From Planctomycetota bacterium (lineage in GTDB: Bacteria; Planctomycetota; Planctomycetia; Pirellulales; Lacipirellulaceae), in the NCBI GenBank assembly GCA_029259945.1, contig JAJDEF010000031.1, forward strand, positions 78,311 through 142,310: 64,000 nt of DNA, written 5' to 3'. Position 1 is the stretch's first letter. Each line of letters starts with the position of its first letter. Shown in pieces: positions 1-7,902 of the stretch. Made by a program: the position numbers and the translations under genes. The notes under the pieces are model-generated. The model did no database searches and had not been told where the DNA came from. It was given only the letters and a program-made list of their open reading frames with translations.

Positions 1-53
1 TGACAGACGGTGCGTCTCGACGTACCCTTCTGCCAAGAATCCCCCCGACTCCC

Positions 54-908
54 ATGCCAACTCTTACCACCGAAGGCTTCGTCAACAAACGCGATGCCGT
101 AGAACTTTTCAACCGATCGCATCGCTCACTCAGCCGCGACATCACCACGGCCCTGAGGCTCAAAGACGAAAAAACGCTCCAGCACTTTCGTCTGCAAACT
201 CAAGACGGCCAAGTGCGAGAGGGGACTGAGATCACCATCGAAATCTTGGACAAATTGCGAGACGCCAAACAGGTGCCGACTTGGTGGGCAGACCGAGACT
301 ACTTACACAAGCGTTACGGGTTGCGTGGTGAAGAACCGCAGCGGACCGCTGAGAAGGAGGCGAAGGTGAATTCGGACCCTGAGCGGCGAGAATTCTCCAA
401 GCAACGACCTTCAGATACGCTGAGCGACTTCGGCACACTGGCCTTGCCAGATGATCCTGAACTGCGAGCGACTGTTCTGGAACACCTACATCACAACGAT
501 CAACATCATGCCCGCGATACCAAGGAGATGATGGATCGTATTTTACAGCTTGTCGAAACGAATCAGCAATTGCAATCTCAGACCAATACGCTGTTCAACC
601 AATTCCAGGAAACGCTCAAGGAGGGTGGGGGACTGCGGAATCTCCTCGCCAGTTCGTCGGTGCCGCAGTCCGCTCCAGCTTCTCGGCCAGCTCAATCCAA
701 GAAGCCAAGCGTAACAGATGCCAACGTTGTCGATGTTGCCTCTGTGAGCAGTTCCAAGAAGCCACAATCGACCCGAAAAAAATCAGCGAAGAAGAGGGTA
801 CCCCAGAGCAAGAAGCCGCCTGCCACAAAAAAACCTCAGCCAACCAAGCGGACCCCGTTTTGGAAACGAGATGTCCGTGATCTACTCGGATTTGATTCTT
901 CTCGCTAA
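54..908 (+). CDS. Hypothetical protein with basic KKP-rich tail
   Basis: I do not recognise a family. The 284-residue protein has a predicted helical N-terminal half (residues 1-90, opening with a possible DNA-binding stretch after FVNKRDAVELFNRSHRSLSR), a glutamine-rich probable coiled coil around 150-195, and a low-complexity C-terminal third rich in Ser, Lys and Pro with repeated KKP motifs before the end TPFWKRDVRDLLGFDSSR. The basic tail suggests nucleic-acid binding, which is inference. It lies upstream of the replication genes on the same strand. The ATG at 54 has no obvious Shine-Dalgarno but follows a C-rich stretch, as many genes of this element do. Confidence 0.7.
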   Translation: MPTLTTEGFVNKRDAVELFNRSHRSLSRDITTALRLKDEKTLQHFRLQTQDGQVREGTEITIEILDKLRDAKQVPTWWADRDYLHKRYGLRGEEPQRTAEKEAKVNSDPERREFSKQRPSDTLSDFGTLALPDDPELRATVLEHLHHNDQHHARDTKEMMDRILQLVETNQQLQSQTNTLFNQFQETLKEGGGLRNLLASSSVPQSAPASRPAQSKKPSVTDANVVDVASVSSSKKPQSTRKKSAKKRVPQSKKPPATKKPQPTKRTPFWKRDVRDLLGFDSSR

Positions 909-1005
909 TCCCTCTCGATATGCTCTTCCACCAGGACATCCAACGGCAATCATCAACTGCCCTGCTAGCACGTGTTCTTCCTGCTACCCGGCACTTTGCA
1001 AACAA

Positions 1006-1076
1006 CCGCTTAGCAGGAGCTTTTCGTGCAAAAAACAGCCGCTTAGCAGGAACAGTCAAACTGCCGCTTAGCAGGA
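1006..1076 (+). repeat. Three direct repeats, iteron-like
   Basis: The 13-mer CCGCTTAGCAGGA occurs exactly at 1006-1018, 1039-1051 and 1064-1076, with start-to-start spacings of 33 and 25 bp. A related inverted piece (CCTGCTAGCA) lies at 961-970. The repeats end 64 bp before the RepA-like gene, the usual place for plasmid iterons bound by the initiator. The sequence is seen; the origin role is inferred. Confidence 0.6.
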
Positions 1077-1140
1077 TGTTGCTTTATAGGGAACGTAAAC
1101 GTCTGGTCTTCGTAAACATCCTTTCCCACAAAACGCGGCG

Positions 1141-2592
1141 TTGCCGCGACGTGTGTCGATCTCTTTCTCTCGCTTCGTGAGCCAGCCCGATCTGTCGTAC
1201 TACGGCCTGAAAGAACTGCCCCGATTCGGCAAGGACCATCTGGCACTTGCCGATTGGCGGCTCAGCGTTCCCCACCAGCGGCGTGTTGCCGGAGGAGGGG
1301 AGCCGCTGGCAGCGGTTCAGTACGAGTTCGACCATCCTAGTGGCAAAAAGAGGGTTTCGCTGGAAGGCGGCGCTACGATCGGACTGCCCACCGACGCGGA
1401 CGATCTGTTTCTGATTGGATTGTTGACGCTTGGCGCAGCGCTCGATTTTCCGGCCAAGCTCCATTTTGAGCCGTCCCATGTTTTGCAGGTACTGCGTATG
1501 CCGGTGAAGCATCGGCATATTGTCAGCCAGCGTAAGGCGTATGAGCGATTTGTGGCCCTGACGGCCATGTTTGAAGGGGCTTGGTTCGATCGCAAGGCGA
1601 AGGCGGCCAGTGGTGATTTTATCACCGGTATCCTTGCCGAGGTCTATTACGAACCAAAACGTGGACGGAGACGCAAAGGCCAACAGCCCGCCAGCTACGT
1701 GCAGTTCACCAACAATTTTCATGAGAGTTTGATTCGAGGCAATCTCCTCAACATTGATCTTGAGTTGCTGTCGGCGTGGAGCAGTCCGACGGCGGCACTC
1801 CATTACCGCCACCTCAACAAGGTGTGGCACCATGGCCGCAAACCCTTTTCGTATAGCCGAGACCTCAAAGACATTGCCTGTGGCCACTTGCAAATGACCG
1901 ACGGAAAAAATCTCAAGGAAAACTATTCCAAAGTGCTCAAGGAGATGGAGCAAAAGCGTTATCTCCAGTCGATGGCCAAAGAAGAGCGATTTGAGTCGAT
2001 TCGGCGAGGTATTTGGCGAGTCCATTTTCAACTGCATCCGGATCGAGTGATCCAGCCGAAACAGTCTGCCAAGCCAGACTCTGGTGACGCGAGTACCGTA
2101 GTGAGGCTCTACGCTGAGTTGCGTCACGGCGCCAGTACCTATGAGCCTGAAGAGCATGAACTGAAACATGCCGCTGCACTCATTTCCGAGTTCGGCGTCG
2201 ACGCGGTAAAAAAGGCGACACCCTTTGTCGTGGAAACGGTCAAGAAACAAAACCAAGAAGACATCTACTTTGGGTTTGCGGTCGCTTACTACAAAAAGCA
2301 ATTGCAGCGACTGTCTCGATCGAACGCCCAGGCTCGGCAACACGTGGAAGCAACGGCGAAAGCGAAAGCAGAGCAGCAGCGTCTTAATGAGCAGGAACGA
2401 CAGCGCGAAGATCTCCGCCGTCAGCGGATGCAGGCTTGGCAAGAAGCCGATCACACCAAACGCCAGACTCTTGTGCAACATGCAGTAAAAACCGCCATTA
2501 GCCAGTCCGTGCGGGATCGAATCCTCAACAGCACGCCCGAAAACCCTGCTCCGGAAGTTCTGCGAGAAATAGCTATTACCCCCACTCTATGA
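1141..2592 (+). CDS. repA: Replication initiator protein (RepA/RPA family)
   Basis: The 483-residue protein resembles plasmid replication initiator protein A (RPA domain). Residues about 15-60 carry the aspartate/proline-rich start (LPRFGKDHLALADWRL), about 85-100 the GLPTDADDLFLIGLLTL block, and about 185-235 a segment with the family pattern FTNNFHESLIRGNLLNIDLE followed by LHYRHLNKVW. The last 130 residues are a charged coiled coil. It would bind the iterons just upstream and open the origin. The frame starts at TTG 1141; GTG 1177 is an alternative and no ATG fits. It overlaps the helicase gene by 4 bp (ATGA), so the two are translationally coupled. A long open frame on the opposite strand is a shadow. 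Confidence 0.75.
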   Translation: MPRRVSISFSRFVSQPDLSYYGLKELPRFGKDHLALADWRLSVPHQRRVAGGGEPLAAVQYEFDHPSGKKRVSLEGGATIGLPTDADDLFLIGLLTLGAALDFPAKLHFEPSHVLQVLRMPVKHRHIVSQRKAYERFVALTAMFEGAWFDRKAKAASGDFITGILAEVYYEPKRGRRRKGQQPASYVQFTNNFHESLIRGNLLNIDLELLSAWSSPTAALHYRHLNKVWHHGRKPFSYSRDLKDIACGHLQMTDGKNLKENYSKVLKEMEQKRYLQSMAKEERFESIRRGIWRVHFQLHPDRVIQPKQSAKPDSGDASTVVRLYAELRHGASTYEPEEHELKHAAALISEFGVDAVKKATPFVVETVKKQNQEDIYFGFAVAYYKKQLQRLSRSNAQARQHVEATAKAKAEQQRLNEQERQREDLRRQRMQAWQEADHTKRQTLVQHAVKTAISQSVRDRILNSTPENPAPEVLREIAITPTL

Positions 2593-3959
2593 TGTCTACT
2601 GCAACTAATCGAACCACAACGCCGCCGAATAATCTGGAAGCCGAAAAAACCGTACTCGGGGCACTGTTGATCGATCCTGATGTGATCCTGAAAGTGCTCC
2701 CGATCCTCTCGGCCAGTGATTTCTATGACCCGGTCTATCGCGTAGTGTTCGAGGCATGCACGAAGTTGCACGACGACCGGCAGCCGCTCGATTTCGTGAC
2801 GGTTGCCAATGAGCTAAAATCGGATGCCAAAATTGAGAGCCTTGGCGGGAGTGCGTTTTTGGCAAACTTGGCGGAATCGGTTCCTACTGCCAGTAATGCC
2901 GCCAGCTACGCCCGGATCGTTCATCAAAAATCACTCCAGCGTGCGCTCATCGCCGTGGGTCAACGCATCAGTAAACTCGGGTACGAAGAGGGGAGTGACT
3001 CGGCCGAGCTGGTCGAGAGATCCCACTTGGAAGTACTCAGTCTATCCCACGCGGCAGATCAGTCTGCCCCCGAAACATTAGCCGACATCAGTGTTCGGCG
3101 TTACGATCAGGTTGCTGAACTGCAATCGGGAAACAATCCGGCAGCCTTGCGAAGCGTCAAGACTGGATTTTCTAACATCGACTACTACTTTAATGGACTG
3201 GCAGCCGGTTCGCTGACAGTAATCGCCGCCCGCCCATCGATGGGAAAAACCTCTCTCGCAGTAAACATGGCTATGAACGCTGCCACTGGTGAACGAAAAA
3301 ACGTCCTGTTCTTCTCGCTGGAGATGGCCAAGGAAGAGATATCGGATCGTATTACTGCCAGTCTGCTAGGGGTCTCCACCTGGCAAATGCAGAAAGGTGA
3401 TATGACCGACGAGCAAGTCGGACAGCTTGGCGCCGTGATTGATACGGTGAGCGACCTGCCACTCTTCATTGACGACGATCCTGATTCGACCATTTCCAAC
3501 ATCCGAGCCAAAGCGATTCGCCATCAACTCGAACACGGTCTGGATCTGCTGATTGTCGACTACCTGCAGTTGATCGAGCCGCCCCCAGGAAAATCTAGGG
3601 AAAACCGTGTTCAGGAAGTCTCCGCCATCTCTCGCGGTCTCAAGAAGCTAGCCAAGGAACTGCATGCGCCGGTGATCGCGTTGTCGCAACTCAGTCGAGC
3701 CGTGGAGAACCGCCCCAAATGCATTCCCCATCTTGCCGATTTGCGCGATTCAGGCACGATCGAACAGGACGCAGACAACGTATTGATGTTGTGGCGTGAG
3801 GGCTACTATGAAGAGGACTGCGACCAGCCCGATCGGACGACGGTTTTTATTCGCAAGAACCGCCAAGGACCTACCGCCGCGCCGGAACTTGTATTCGACC
3901 AAGAGAAAATGAGTTTTTCTCCGCTTGATCGGTCACACTCCGATAGTGGCAGCGATTGA
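2589..3959 (+). CDS. dnaB: Replicative DNA helicase DnaB
   Basis: Hexameric 5'-3' helicase of the DnaB family, 456 residues, close to the usual length. The N-terminal primase-interaction domain begins with PPNNLEAEKTVLGALLIDP (residues 12-30). The RecA-like domain has Walker A ARPSMGKTS (about 214-222), Walker B LLIVDYLQLI (about 318-327) and the later block SQLSRAVENR with DLRDSGTIEQDADNVLML. Start ATG 2589 lies in the ATGA overlap with repA. Together with RepA and the primase downstream it gives the element its own replisome-loading set. A chromosomal dnaB is presumably elsewhere. Confidence 0.95.
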   Translation: MMSTATNRTTTPPNNLEAEKTVLGALLIDPDVILKVLPILSASDFYDPVYRVVFEACTKLHDDRQPLDFVTVANELKSDAKIESLGGSAFLANLAESVPTASNAASYARIVHQKSLQRALIAVGQRISKLGYEEGSDSAELVERSHLEVLSLSHAADQSAPETLADISVRRYDQVAELQSGNNPAALRSVKTGFSNIDYYFNGLAAGSLTVIAARPSMGKTSLAVNMAMNAATGERKNVLFFSLEMAKEEISDRITASLLGVSTWQMQKGDMTDEQVGQLGAVIDTVSDLPLFIDDDPDSTISNIRAKAIRHQLEHGLDLLIVDYLQLIEPPPGKSRENRVQEVSAISRGLKKLAKELHAPVIALSQLSRAVENRPKCIPHLADLRDSGTIEQDADNVLMLWREGYYEEDCDQPDRTTVFIRKNRQGPTAAPELVFDQEKMSFSPLDRSHSDSGSD

Positions 3960-3960
3960 C

Positions 3961-4236
3961 GTGGTCTGTAGGCGGGTCTGCAGATGGTCTCCCAGTGGAC
4001 CAGTTGACGGACCACTCCACGGACCACTCAGAGAGTGGCACTCGTGGGCTTGGCGAAGCCAAAAACACAACACTGCAAGGGCAACATCGCTCGCGGCCGG
4101 GAAGCCGCGAGGCCAAAGAAAATCACACGCCGGCCTCGGACCTCGGCACCATGGCGGAATGTTTCTTTGGCCTCGCAGCCTCCGTGGGTGATTTTCCGCG
4201 TTTTTGGCTATCGCACGCTATCGAAAAATCACCCAC
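3961..4236. repeat. Hairpin- and repeat-rich intergenic region
   Basis: The 450-bp gap after dnaB (3960-4411) has no convincing gene. It holds two tandem copies of ACGGACCACTC (4007-4017, 4019-4029) among other GGACCAC/GTGGTC words, a small GGCTT-GGCG-AAGCC hairpin near 4050, a perfect 15-bp inverted repeat (GCGAGGCCAAAGAAA, 4107-4121, with its complement at 4162-4176), and a 12-bp inverted repeat (GTGGGTGATTTT, 4184-4195, with 4225-4236). It could be part of an origin, a nick site or a REP-like element; nothing decides which. 4237-4411 shows nothing notable. Confidence 0.6.
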
Positions 4237-4411
4237 TACGGCCACTCGCTGCGTTGCCGCACTCCACTGCCCGACGACAGTAACGCACGGAGTGGACAAC
4301 CGCCCCTACCTAGTCGGTAGGGGACTAACGGCAGCCCACCCGCTGCCACATCGTTCTCGCCCATGTTCCGCGTCCTCGCGGTGTTGACGACGAGGGGGTA
4401 TTGTTGTGTTG

Positions 4412-4720
4412 TTACGCCGATCTCATTTCCTGGTGATAGTACTCGATGACCGCTTTCGCATGTGGGACAAGATCGGCGGGTACATCCATCGTTACTGGTT
4501 TTGTGTTGTCAGTGGGAATCATCCATTTCTTATCGTGTGTCTGCATCCATTTGCCGCCATTCCAGCCTTCGTTCCAAAGCCAGCCAGACACCGTCATGTA
4601 TTTCATTCCGAGGGCATCGGCAAGTTCCTGGATCGTGGACGGCCCATGCTTCCGAAGATACGCATGAATCGACGATGACCGGTTGATCAGATGTTCCGGC
4701 AGTGGGTTGTACGGACACAT
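4412..4720 (-). CDS. Small winged-helix DNA-binding protein
   Basis: A 102-residue protein with a helix-turn-helix at about residues 18-50: HAYLRKHGPSTIQELADALG, then MKYMTVSGWLWNEGW and a basic wing. The rest (PADLVPHAKAVIEYYHQEM) is helical. It is probably a transcriptional regulator of this element. The ATG at 4720 directly abuts a perfect 14-bp palindrome (4721-4734), which suggests autoregulation. It lies opposite to dnaB and divergent from the zinc-ribbon gene at 4945. Confidence 0.7.
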   Translation of the reverse strand: MCPYNPLPEHLINRSSSIHAYLRKHGPSTIQELADALGMKYMTVSGWLWNEGWNGGKWMQTHDKKWMIPTDNTKPVTMDVPADLVPHAKAVIEYYHQEMRSA

Positions 4721-4734
4721 GGCAACATGTTGCC
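4721..4734. promoter_or_regulatory. Perfect 14-bp palindrome, candidate operator
   Basis: GGCAACATGTTGCC reads the same on both strands and touches the start codon of the winged-helix gene at 4720. Such a position fits an autoregulatory operator. The palindrome is seen; the function is inferred. Confidence 0.5.
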
Positions 4735-4944
4735 GAGTTACCGGTGCTGGGGCAAGGGAAATTCGGGGAGGTTTCCTCGCAAGAACCGTCTCATCAGTTC
4801 CATGGGAAAGAACAAGAGCACCTCAATTTGCACGCTCTGGCCACGGCGACAAGGTCGTACGCTACGGCGTCTCCACCTTGATCGCCTCCGGTCCAGTGAG
4901 CGTACCCCGGCAAGGGTGCTCTCATTTCTTTCCCCATTTCACCT

Positions 4945-5250
4945 ATGATCAATGATTTTCCCATCTGCAAAGACTGCTCCTGCGAGATTATCGACCGCAA
5001 GAACGAAGGCGTCTACCAAGAGGCTTTGTGTGAGCATTGCGAGCGTTCACGTATCGAGTCATTCGATAAAACACTGGCAGATCACGACTATACGCTCTGG
5101 CGTATTAGTACCGAGGATGCCCAAGAGATCGCACGTAAGGCACTAGGACGCGATTTGTCGCCAAAAGAACTGGAGATCATCCAACAAAACCTTGACCTGC
5201 CTTGGGCCGAGCATCTCGATCTGTTCATCGAATATCGCTTCGCTGACTGA
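4945..5250 (+). CDS. Small zinc-ribbon protein
   Basis: A 101-residue acidic protein with two CxxC pairs near the N-terminus (CKDCSCEI at about 8-15 and CEHCERS at about 29-35), so a likely single zinc ribbon. The C-terminal part (EDAQEIARKALGRDLSPKEL) is helical. No known family. The ATG follows a pyrimidine-rich stretch without a Shine-Dalgarno, a style shared with many other genes of the element. Confidence 0.65.
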   Translation: MINDFPICKDCSCEIIDRKNEGVYQEALCEHCERSRIESFDKTLADHDYTLWRISTEDAQEIARKALGRDLSPKELEIIQQNLDLPWAEHLDLFIEYRFAD

Positions 5251-5409
5251 TTAAATCCTTCCGATTTGATTGATAGTTGCTTCCGCTCGGCGTCTGCTGC
5301 ATCGTGTCATGGGCGTCGTTGCGGGATGGATCGGAAAAAATAAAACGCACCATGCGTTGTTGCCAGCATAGCGACGTATCTTGACTGTACCGGTTGTTTG
5401 TAGCGAATG

Positions 5410-6624
5410 TCATGTTGAGAGGCATTTGCTGATTTCAGTCCATTCGTTACGGTCAATCGATTCCGGTTCTCGGTCCTTGAACGTGCCACCGTGTTTGTTC
5501 CGACTCCAGACGAGATAGGTGTTTACGTTTCGCTCATGGAGTTGCCAGAGCAGCTCTTTCGCTCCCTGGTCGCCTTTGGCGTCCGTATCGAGCATGATGC
5601 CAATACGGCCTCCGGCATGTTCTTCCGCAAGCCGGCTTAGCTTGGTGAGTTGTTCACTGGTTGCTTTGTTGCTCATCAGCGCAACACTTGCTACGTCCAG
5701 ATCGTGAAGTCGAATGCGATCATTAAAACCTTCGACGACCAGGAGGCCAATCTTGCGTAGCGATTCTTCGAATCGCTCATCGTCGAGCCATTCTTGGCCG
5801 TAGAGTTCCAGGCCTCGGCGGAAGAGTTTTGTGCTGGGAAAGCGATACTTGGCTAGCTCATCACCGCCTCGCCCTGCTTCGAGCCAGGCTTGGTGTTCTT
5901 TTTCGTATTTTAGATTACGGCCTACCCAAGCCAGTGGGCGGCCCTGTTCGTCACTCACACCAAAAACCCATTTGCCGCGTAGTGTGCTGCGGCTGCTGCT
6001 GGGCATGTAGCCGGTACGGCACTCGCCGCATAACGCCTCAGAGAAGAAGGAGCGACGGCGGGCGTAGGCCGAGGCTTCGGGGGACATCTCGGCGACATCG
6101 CTAATTAGCTGCTCGTCGAGGGTGACCAGTTTGCGGGCTGCTTCGTTCTCACTCTTCTCAAGTGGAACGTTGGGCTGTTTTTCTAGGACGATCTTGGTGG
6201 CGTCGCCGGTATCGTCCTGGATGTTGTTGACTGGGGCCGAGGAGGTCTCCGGTCGGCTGGCGCCGCCGGCGATTGCTTCCAGCTCCTCGGCAATCGCAAA
6301 AAACTCACGGCCACGCGGTTTGCCGCCGGCGGGCATTCCGCCATGCTTTAGGCAATAGGCGAGAGTCACGAGGTTGCCCTGGGCGCCGCAACCGTAGTTC
6401 TCGCGATGGCACTTCCACCGTTTGAATGGGTCGCTGACGTTGATCGAGACGCTACGGGTATCGCTATGGCCTTGGCAGTCTCGGCAGGGGCAAGCCATTC
6501 TTTGCTCACCGCTGGCTCCAAAACCTTCTGACAAGGTGATGCCGTAGTAGCTGGCGAGGCGCTCGACGGTAACCTGCTGTTGAAGCGAGTCGACATCAAT
6601 ATGTTTCCGAGGTTTCTCTGGCAT
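5410..6624 (-). CDS. DnaG-like primase (CHC2 zinc finger plus Toprim)
   Basis: Primase-type protein of 404 residues that would make RNA primers for the element. A CHC2-like zinc finger lies at about residues 45-82 (MACPCRDCQGH, then WKCHRENYGCGAQGN). A Toprim domain lies in the second half: the acidic motif VVEGFND and the metal-binding LDTDAKGDQGAKE. It is shorter than chromosomal DnaG (about 600) and lacks an evident DnaB-binding domain. Start MPEKPRKH at 6624 is preferred over 6705, because the longer form would run into the divergent gene at 6683. It faces away from repA-dnaB. Confidence 0.85.
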   Translation of the reverse strand: MPEKPRKHIDVDSLQQQVTVERLASYYGITLSEGFGASGEQRMACPCRDCQGHSDTRSVSINVSDPFKRWKCHRENYGCGAQGNLVTLAYCLKHGGMPAGGKPRGREFFAIAEELEAIAGGASRPETSSAPVNNIQDDTGDATKIVLEKQPNVPLEKSENEAARKLVTLDEQLISDVAEMSPEASAYARRRSFFSEALCGECRTGYMPSSSRSTLRGKWVFGVSDEQGRPLAWVGRNLKYEKEHQAWLEAGRGGDELAKYRFPSTKLFRRGLELYGQEWLDDERFEESLRKIGLLVVEGFNDRIRLHDLDVASVALMSNKATSEQLTKLSRLAEEHAGGRIGIMLDTDAKGDQGAKELLWQLHERNVNTYLVWSRNKHGGTFKDREPESIDRNEWTEISKCLST

Positions 6625-6682
6625 TGGGCAAGTGGAAATAGGTGCGAATAAAAGGCGGACAGCGTAGGCTCTCGTTCCGGGT

Positions 6683-7570
6683 ATGGCAAACAAATTCCTC
6701 TCCATTCAATCCCGGGACCGGCAACTGCTCAGTGAGCTGTTGCAATCACCGTTCGATGCGGTGCAGTTGTGGCAGTTGAGTCAAACGTACGCGCGACCGT
6801 TTACGGATGTCCATTTCGTGCGCCGTCGGTTGCGACGTCTACGCGACGCAGGGCTTGTGGCAATTTTTCAGTACTCGACTGAATCGGCTGGAGCACTCAA
6901 TTATTACCGGCTGACTCAAGCGGGCTATCACTTGGTATGCGGCCCCGACAAGGTGCTGCCTACGCGCAGTCACTTCCGCGCCGTGTCGCCGGCATTGCAG
7001 CGGCATGTCAGGCATGTTGCATCGCTGCTCGTAAAAATCTGCACGTCGGCCGATGCCGCCAGCTTAGACATTCCGTTTCTGTTGGGTGACAATCAAGTCC
7101 GTCTCTCGTCGGGCACAGAGACATTTGTGCCGGATGCGACGTTTGGACTCAAGGCCAAGGGCAGGCCGCCACAACACTATCTGGTGGAAGTCGATTGCGG
7201 CTCGGAGCCGGTCTACTCGACCCGGCAGCGGGACTCGCTCCGCAAGAAGTTGTCGCTCTACTATGCGCACGAAGCCGCGTCCAAAAACACCTATCGTGTG
7301 TTGTTCCTGTTTGCCGAGGCAACGCCCCGTGTTGCACACTTCTTAAAATTGGCTCGTGAGATGACGCCCGACCCACGTCGGCACATTGTGATGGCGGCGG
7401 TGCTCGATAGCTTTTTGGAGCACGCCAACCCGCTCCAGTGGCCAATCTTTTTGAACCACGATCAGCGGTTGGTGAGTTTATTGCCTTGTCCCAGGCCGGA
7501 TGAGGCTGCACTCGTGCAGTCGTCGTTACTATCCGAAAATCAGTTTGCTTCGGCACCCTGGTTCCGCTAA
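6683..7570 (+). CDS. Replic_Relax-type protein (copy 1)
   Basis: 295 residues resembling the replication-relaxation family of plasmids. The N-terminal winged helix (about 1-75: SRDRQLLSELLQSPFDAVQL, RRRLRRLRDAGLVAIF, YYRLTQAGYHLV) is followed by a nuclease-like fold core with LVEVDCGSEPVYSTRQRDSL RKKLSLYY. Members are linked to plasmid replication and DNA relaxation, but the biochemistry is poorly defined. It precedes the VirD4-like ATPase at 7903; a second copy (35236) sits beside the other ATPase, so the pair recurs as a unit. Confidence 0.8.
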   Translation: MANKFLSIQSRDRQLLSELLQSPFDAVQLWQLSQTYARPFTDVHFVRRRLRRLRDAGLVAIFQYSTESAGALNYYRLTQAGYHLVCGPDKVLPTRSHFRAVSPALQRHVRHVASLLVKICTSADAASLDIPFLLGDNQVRLSSGTETFVPDATFGLKAKGRPPQHYLVEVDCGSEPVYSTRQRDSLRKKLSLYYAHEAASKNTYRVLFLFAEATPRVAHFLKLAREMTPDPRRHIVMAAVLDSFLEHANPLQWPIFLNHDQRLVSLLPCPRPDEAALVQSSLLSENQFASAPWFR

Positions 7571-7902
7571 CCTCCGCCGCTATCGTTGGCTCGCAAGGGG
7601 ACTTCGACCGGGTCGTTCCGACGCCATAGCTCCAAGAGAATATTTTTCTTGTTGGTTCGCTATCATGGCGATGGCTGCCAACCCTCTTGGTTCATCCCAT
7701 GCTGCACATGGGAGTCCGCTCCCGGACGTTCGCCGATCTCTGAGCCTCATGGGCTACGTTAGGCCCCGCTACGGTATTTGTATTAGCCCTGGCGGGTGTT
7801 TTTTAGGGGTGGTATTATCCCGCTCCTATCCTTGCCTACCTGCGAACACCGGCTGACAACGAGCGCGGCCCCCAGCATACCGAGCATCTTTTAGCCGACT
7901 TA
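7571..7902 (+). other. Intergenic region, no gene seen
   Basis: 332 bp between the Replic_Relax gene and the ATPase gene. Open frames here overlap the gene end and look random. A small inverted repeat TCCCATG-CTGCA-CATGGGA lies near 7690-7710, and a T6 run near 7800 could end a transcript. Nothing else is supported. Confidence 0.4.

Noticed and set aside
616..1059. 147-residue minus-strand frame over the iteron region
   Set aside because: Overlaps a better gene and the repeats; the composition looks random.
1006..1076. CRISPR array
   Set aside because: Only three short repeats with unequal 25-33 bp spacing and no cas genes.
1084..2481. 465-residue open frame on the minus strand
   Set aside because: It is the exact antisense of repA, has low-complexity composition and no recognisable domain; repA has family features and is coupled to dnaB.
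3956..4387. 143-residue frame after dnaB
   Set aside because: It translates the inverted repeats, with no domain and no start signal.
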